Assembly: GCA_001899065.1 (NCBI GenBank)
Contig: MKUZ01000017.1
Coordinates: 124,001 to 188,000 of the forward strand
Direction of reading: 5' to 3'
DNA length: 64,000 bases
From: Devosia sp. 66-22
Lineage (GTDB): Bacteria; Pseudomonadota; Alphaproteobacteria; Rhizobiales; Devosiaceae
In this document: positions 62,296-64,000 of the stretch, in pieces
Numbering within the stretch: position 1 is the first letter of the stretch
Layout: the number at the start of each line of letters is the position of its first letter
Program-made: the position numbers and the translations under genes
The notes under the pieces: model-generated
Told to the model about the DNA's origin: nothing
Seen by the model: the letters and a program-made list of their open reading frames with translations, nothing else
Databases searched by the model: none

Positions 62296-63048
62296 TTACG
62301 CCTCCCTGCGGATCCGCTCGCCGTAAAGATCTTCGAGAGCACGGTTGTGCTCGTCGCCTCCCGGAATATTGGCTGAGATGTACACGGGAGGCGTCTTACC
62401 GCGCTGGCGGATCGCCTCGGACACGCCGATGGTGATGCGCTGAGCGATAAAGGCTGCAGTGAGCGAGGACACGGCGCCGACGCCGACCCCACCCTCGAGC
62501 TGCATTGTGCTGTCGCCGAACGGCGCCAGGTTGTCGATGACGATGTCGGCCACTTCGCTGAGGCGCTTGCCGCTCGGATGCTTGGGCTTGACCTTCATGG
62601 TGTGGTCGAGGCTGGTGACCGCGATCACCTTGTGGCCGCGCGCCTTGGCGGCGAGCGCGATGCCCAGGATCGAGCCGTTCACGCCTGAATTGGAGGCGAT
62701 GATGAACACGTCCTTGGGCTGGATGTCGAACAGCGCCAGCAGGTTCTCGCCGATATTGGGATCGCGTTCGAAGTCGGCGCCGCCCAGCTCGGAGACCTTG
62801 CGGTCGCCGCGCAGAACCAGCGTGCGCAGCTGAATCTTGTTGGTGGCGATGAGGCCACCGGCGCGGCCGGCGATTTCCATCGCGAAGGCTTCGGAATGGC
62901 CGGTGCCGAAAGCCTGGACCACACCGCCCGCCTCGAGGCTTTCGGTGACGGCGACGACGGCATCGTCGATGGCCTTGTTCGGTCCGGCGAGACGCTCGAG
63001 ACGGGTCGAGACTTCTTTGAGAAACTGGGCAGTCAGGTCGGTCATCAT
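62296..63048 (-). CDS. SIS domain sugar-phosphate protein (UPF0309-like)
   Basis: This 250-residue protein has the sugar isomerase (SIS) fold that binds phosphosugars. Motifs are VVQAFGTGHSEAFAMEIAGR (about 45-64), which includes the phosphosugar-binding Ser, and FIIASNSGVNGSILGIALAA (about 115-134) with another Ser pair. It lacks the extra motifs of MurQ etherase (N-acetylmuramic acid 6-phosphate), so isomerase or deaminase-like action is equally possible. It starts at ATG 63048 inside the RpiR stop codon (TGATG). An internal ATG at 63045 is also possible. Confidence 0.88.
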   Translation of the reverse strand: MMTDLTAQFLKEVSTRLERLAGPNKAIDDAVVAVTESLEAGGVVQAFGTGHSEAFAMEIAGRAGGLIATNKIQLRTLVLRGDRKVSELGGADFERDPNIGENLLALFDIQPKDVFIIASNSGVNGSILGIALAAKARGHKVIAVTSLDHTMKVKPKHPSGKRLSEVADIVIDNLAPFGDSTMQLEGGVGVGAVSSLTAAFIAQRITIGVSEAIRQRGKTPPVYISANIPGGDEHNRALEDLYGERIRREA

Positions 63049-63995
63049 CAACTCGGTTCTTTGGACATTTGGGCTGCCGATCGCGCGGCGGGTCGGAAGG
63101 AGGGGGCGCTGCGCAGCGCCCGGCGGCGCGGCGCCACGGCGGCACCGGAGGCGGCGAGCAGACGCGTCGTGCGGTCGAAATTCGACTGCGCCACGAGGAG
63201 ATAGAGAAGGTCGACGATGAAAAGCTGGCAGTGCCGCGCCGACAGATCCGCGGGCTTGAGGTAACCCTCGGGCGCCGCGGCGATCAACATCTCGTCGGCG
63301 TCGCGCGCCAGGGGCGATTCCGGATTTCCGGTGATCGCCACGGTATGCGCGCCGGCCGCCTTCGCGACGGCCAGCATCTGGATGGTCTCTTCGGTGCGGC
63401 CGGTGTTGGAGATACCGATCGCCACGCATTTGTCGTCGAGGATGGCCGCGCTGGTGAGGCCGTTATGGACCTCGGCCCAGGTGTGGACATTGATGCCGAT
63501 GCGATAGAGCCGCGCCTCCGTCTCGAGCGCCGTCAGGCCGCTGCCGCCCACGCCGTAGACATCGACCTGGCGCGATTTCGCGATCCGGTCGGCAACGCGG
63601 ATGGCCGCCGCCATGTCGAGCAGCCCGGCGGTGGTCTGCAGCGACATCACATGCGTGTTGAGCAGCGAGCGGCGGATCTCGTCGGGCGGATCGTGCGGCC
63701 CGAAGGAGCGGCCGATATCGGCGATCCATGCATCCTGGGCGCTGCCGCGACCGACATCCTCGGCGATGGCGACGCGGAGGGGGGCATAGCCGCTATAGCC
63801 AAGCATGCGGCAGAAGCGCGTGACGCTGGCCGCCGAGGTGCCGGCGCGCTCGGCCAGATCGGTGATCGACAGATTGAGCGGGGCACGGGGATCGTCAAGG
63901 AGAACGGCCGCAATTTTCGCCATCGTAGCGGGCATCTGAGACTGTAAAGTCTTGATGCGGTCCAGCATGCTGAACGGCTTTGCGGCAGTGGTCAT
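63048..63995 (-). CDS. RpiR/MurR family transcriptional regulator
   Basis: This 315-residue regulator has an N-terminal RpiR-type helix-turn-helix (LSITDLAERAGTSAASVTRF, about 42-61) and a C-terminal SIS domain that senses a phosphosugar (VDVYGVGGSGLTALETEARL, about 143-162, and AIGISNTGRTEETIQMLAVA). The family controls amino-sugar and other sugar phosphate use. It leads the operon with the SIS, binding-protein and fused-permease genes. The ATG at 63995 lies five bases from the window end, so an upstream start outside the window cannot be excluded. The C-terminal tail is basic and low in complexity. Confidence 0.9.
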   Translation of the reverse strand: MTTAAKPFSMLDRIKTLQSQMPATMAKIAAVLLDDPRAPLNLSITDLAERAGTSAASVTRFCRMLGYSGYAPLRVAIAEDVGRGSAQDAWIADIGRSFGPHDPPDEIRRSLLNTHVMSLQTTAGLLDMAAAIRVADRIAKSRQVDVYGVGGSGLTALETEARLYRIGINVHTWAEVHNGLTSAAILDDKCVAIGISNTGRTEETIQMLAVAKAAGAHTVAITGNPESPLARDADEMLIAAAPEGYLKPADLSARHCQLFIVDLLYLLVAQSNFDRTTRLLAASGAAVAPRRRALRSAPSFRPAARSAAQMSKEPS

Positions 63996-64000
63996 CTATG

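Overview
The window looks like chromosomal DNA from a high-GC alphaproteobacterium, most likely Hyphomicrobiales and plausibly Devosia or a close relative. The basis is the very GC-rich third codon position, typical alphaproteobacterial genes and gene neighbourhoods (TIGR02301 protein, SleB-type cell wall hydrolase, fabI–phosphatase–aroC, xseB near tlyA, DnaJ–pdxH), and many Opp/Dpp and carbohydrate ABC transporters. The genus is an inference. I see no prophage, insertion sequence, integrase or CRISPR array.

Region 1 (1–39.9 kb) is mostly core and housekeeping genes in short operons. It holds a DUF2207 membrane protein (cut by the window edge), an L,D-transpeptidase, glyS without an adjacent glyQ, an ispH–GNAT–rnhA operon, an unusual PPDK-like protein with a shrunken ATP-grasp half, an EamA exporter, a SleB-type hydrolase, ygfZ divergent from pyrC, an RTX protein, a Nudix hydrolase, an SRAP protein, a hemerythrin-like protein, an FAD-linked oxidase, fabI–phosphatase–aroC, an aldo/keto reductase, tlyA, xseB, a histone-deacetylase-like protein and a Sua5-type tsaC. 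It also holds a heme oxygenase–bacteriophytochrome pair (the chromophore-making enzyme and its red/far-red sensor kinase fused to a receiver), a DnaJ-like co-chaperone divergent from pdxH, a DUF898–M48 protease–DUF1499 membrane operon, an MBL hydrolase, bioY and a sulfotransferase.

Region 2 (40.0–40.3 kb) carries two divergent tRNA genes, tRNA-Pro(CGG) on minus and tRNA-Gln(TTG) on plus.

Region 3 (40.3–64.0 kb) is accessory carbohydrate-uptake DNA with three systems. (a) A minus-strand operon nagZ–binding protein–two permeases–two ATPases, which suggests import of a GlcNAc-containing oligosaccharide or muropeptide and its cleavage in the cytoplasm. (b) A plus-strand cluster: Gfo/Idh/MocA dehydrogenase, RraA-like aldolase, large binding protein, sialidase-fold protein, two permeases, two ATPases, IclR regulator, DapA-family lyase and 2-keto-4-pentenoate-hydratase-like enzyme. 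It reads as a complete import–cleave–catabolise pathway for an unidentified sugar acid or glycoside and is the best candidate for an undescribed system. (c) A minus-strand operon RpiR regulator–SIS sugar-phosphate protein–Tat-exported sugar-binding protein–one 648-residue permease in which the two usual MalF-like and MalG-like subunits are fused. No ATPase is encoded beside it.

Strong hairpins follow several transport genes, two near-palindromes sit at promoter-like sites next to system (b), and a bidirectional terminator separates systems (b) and (c).
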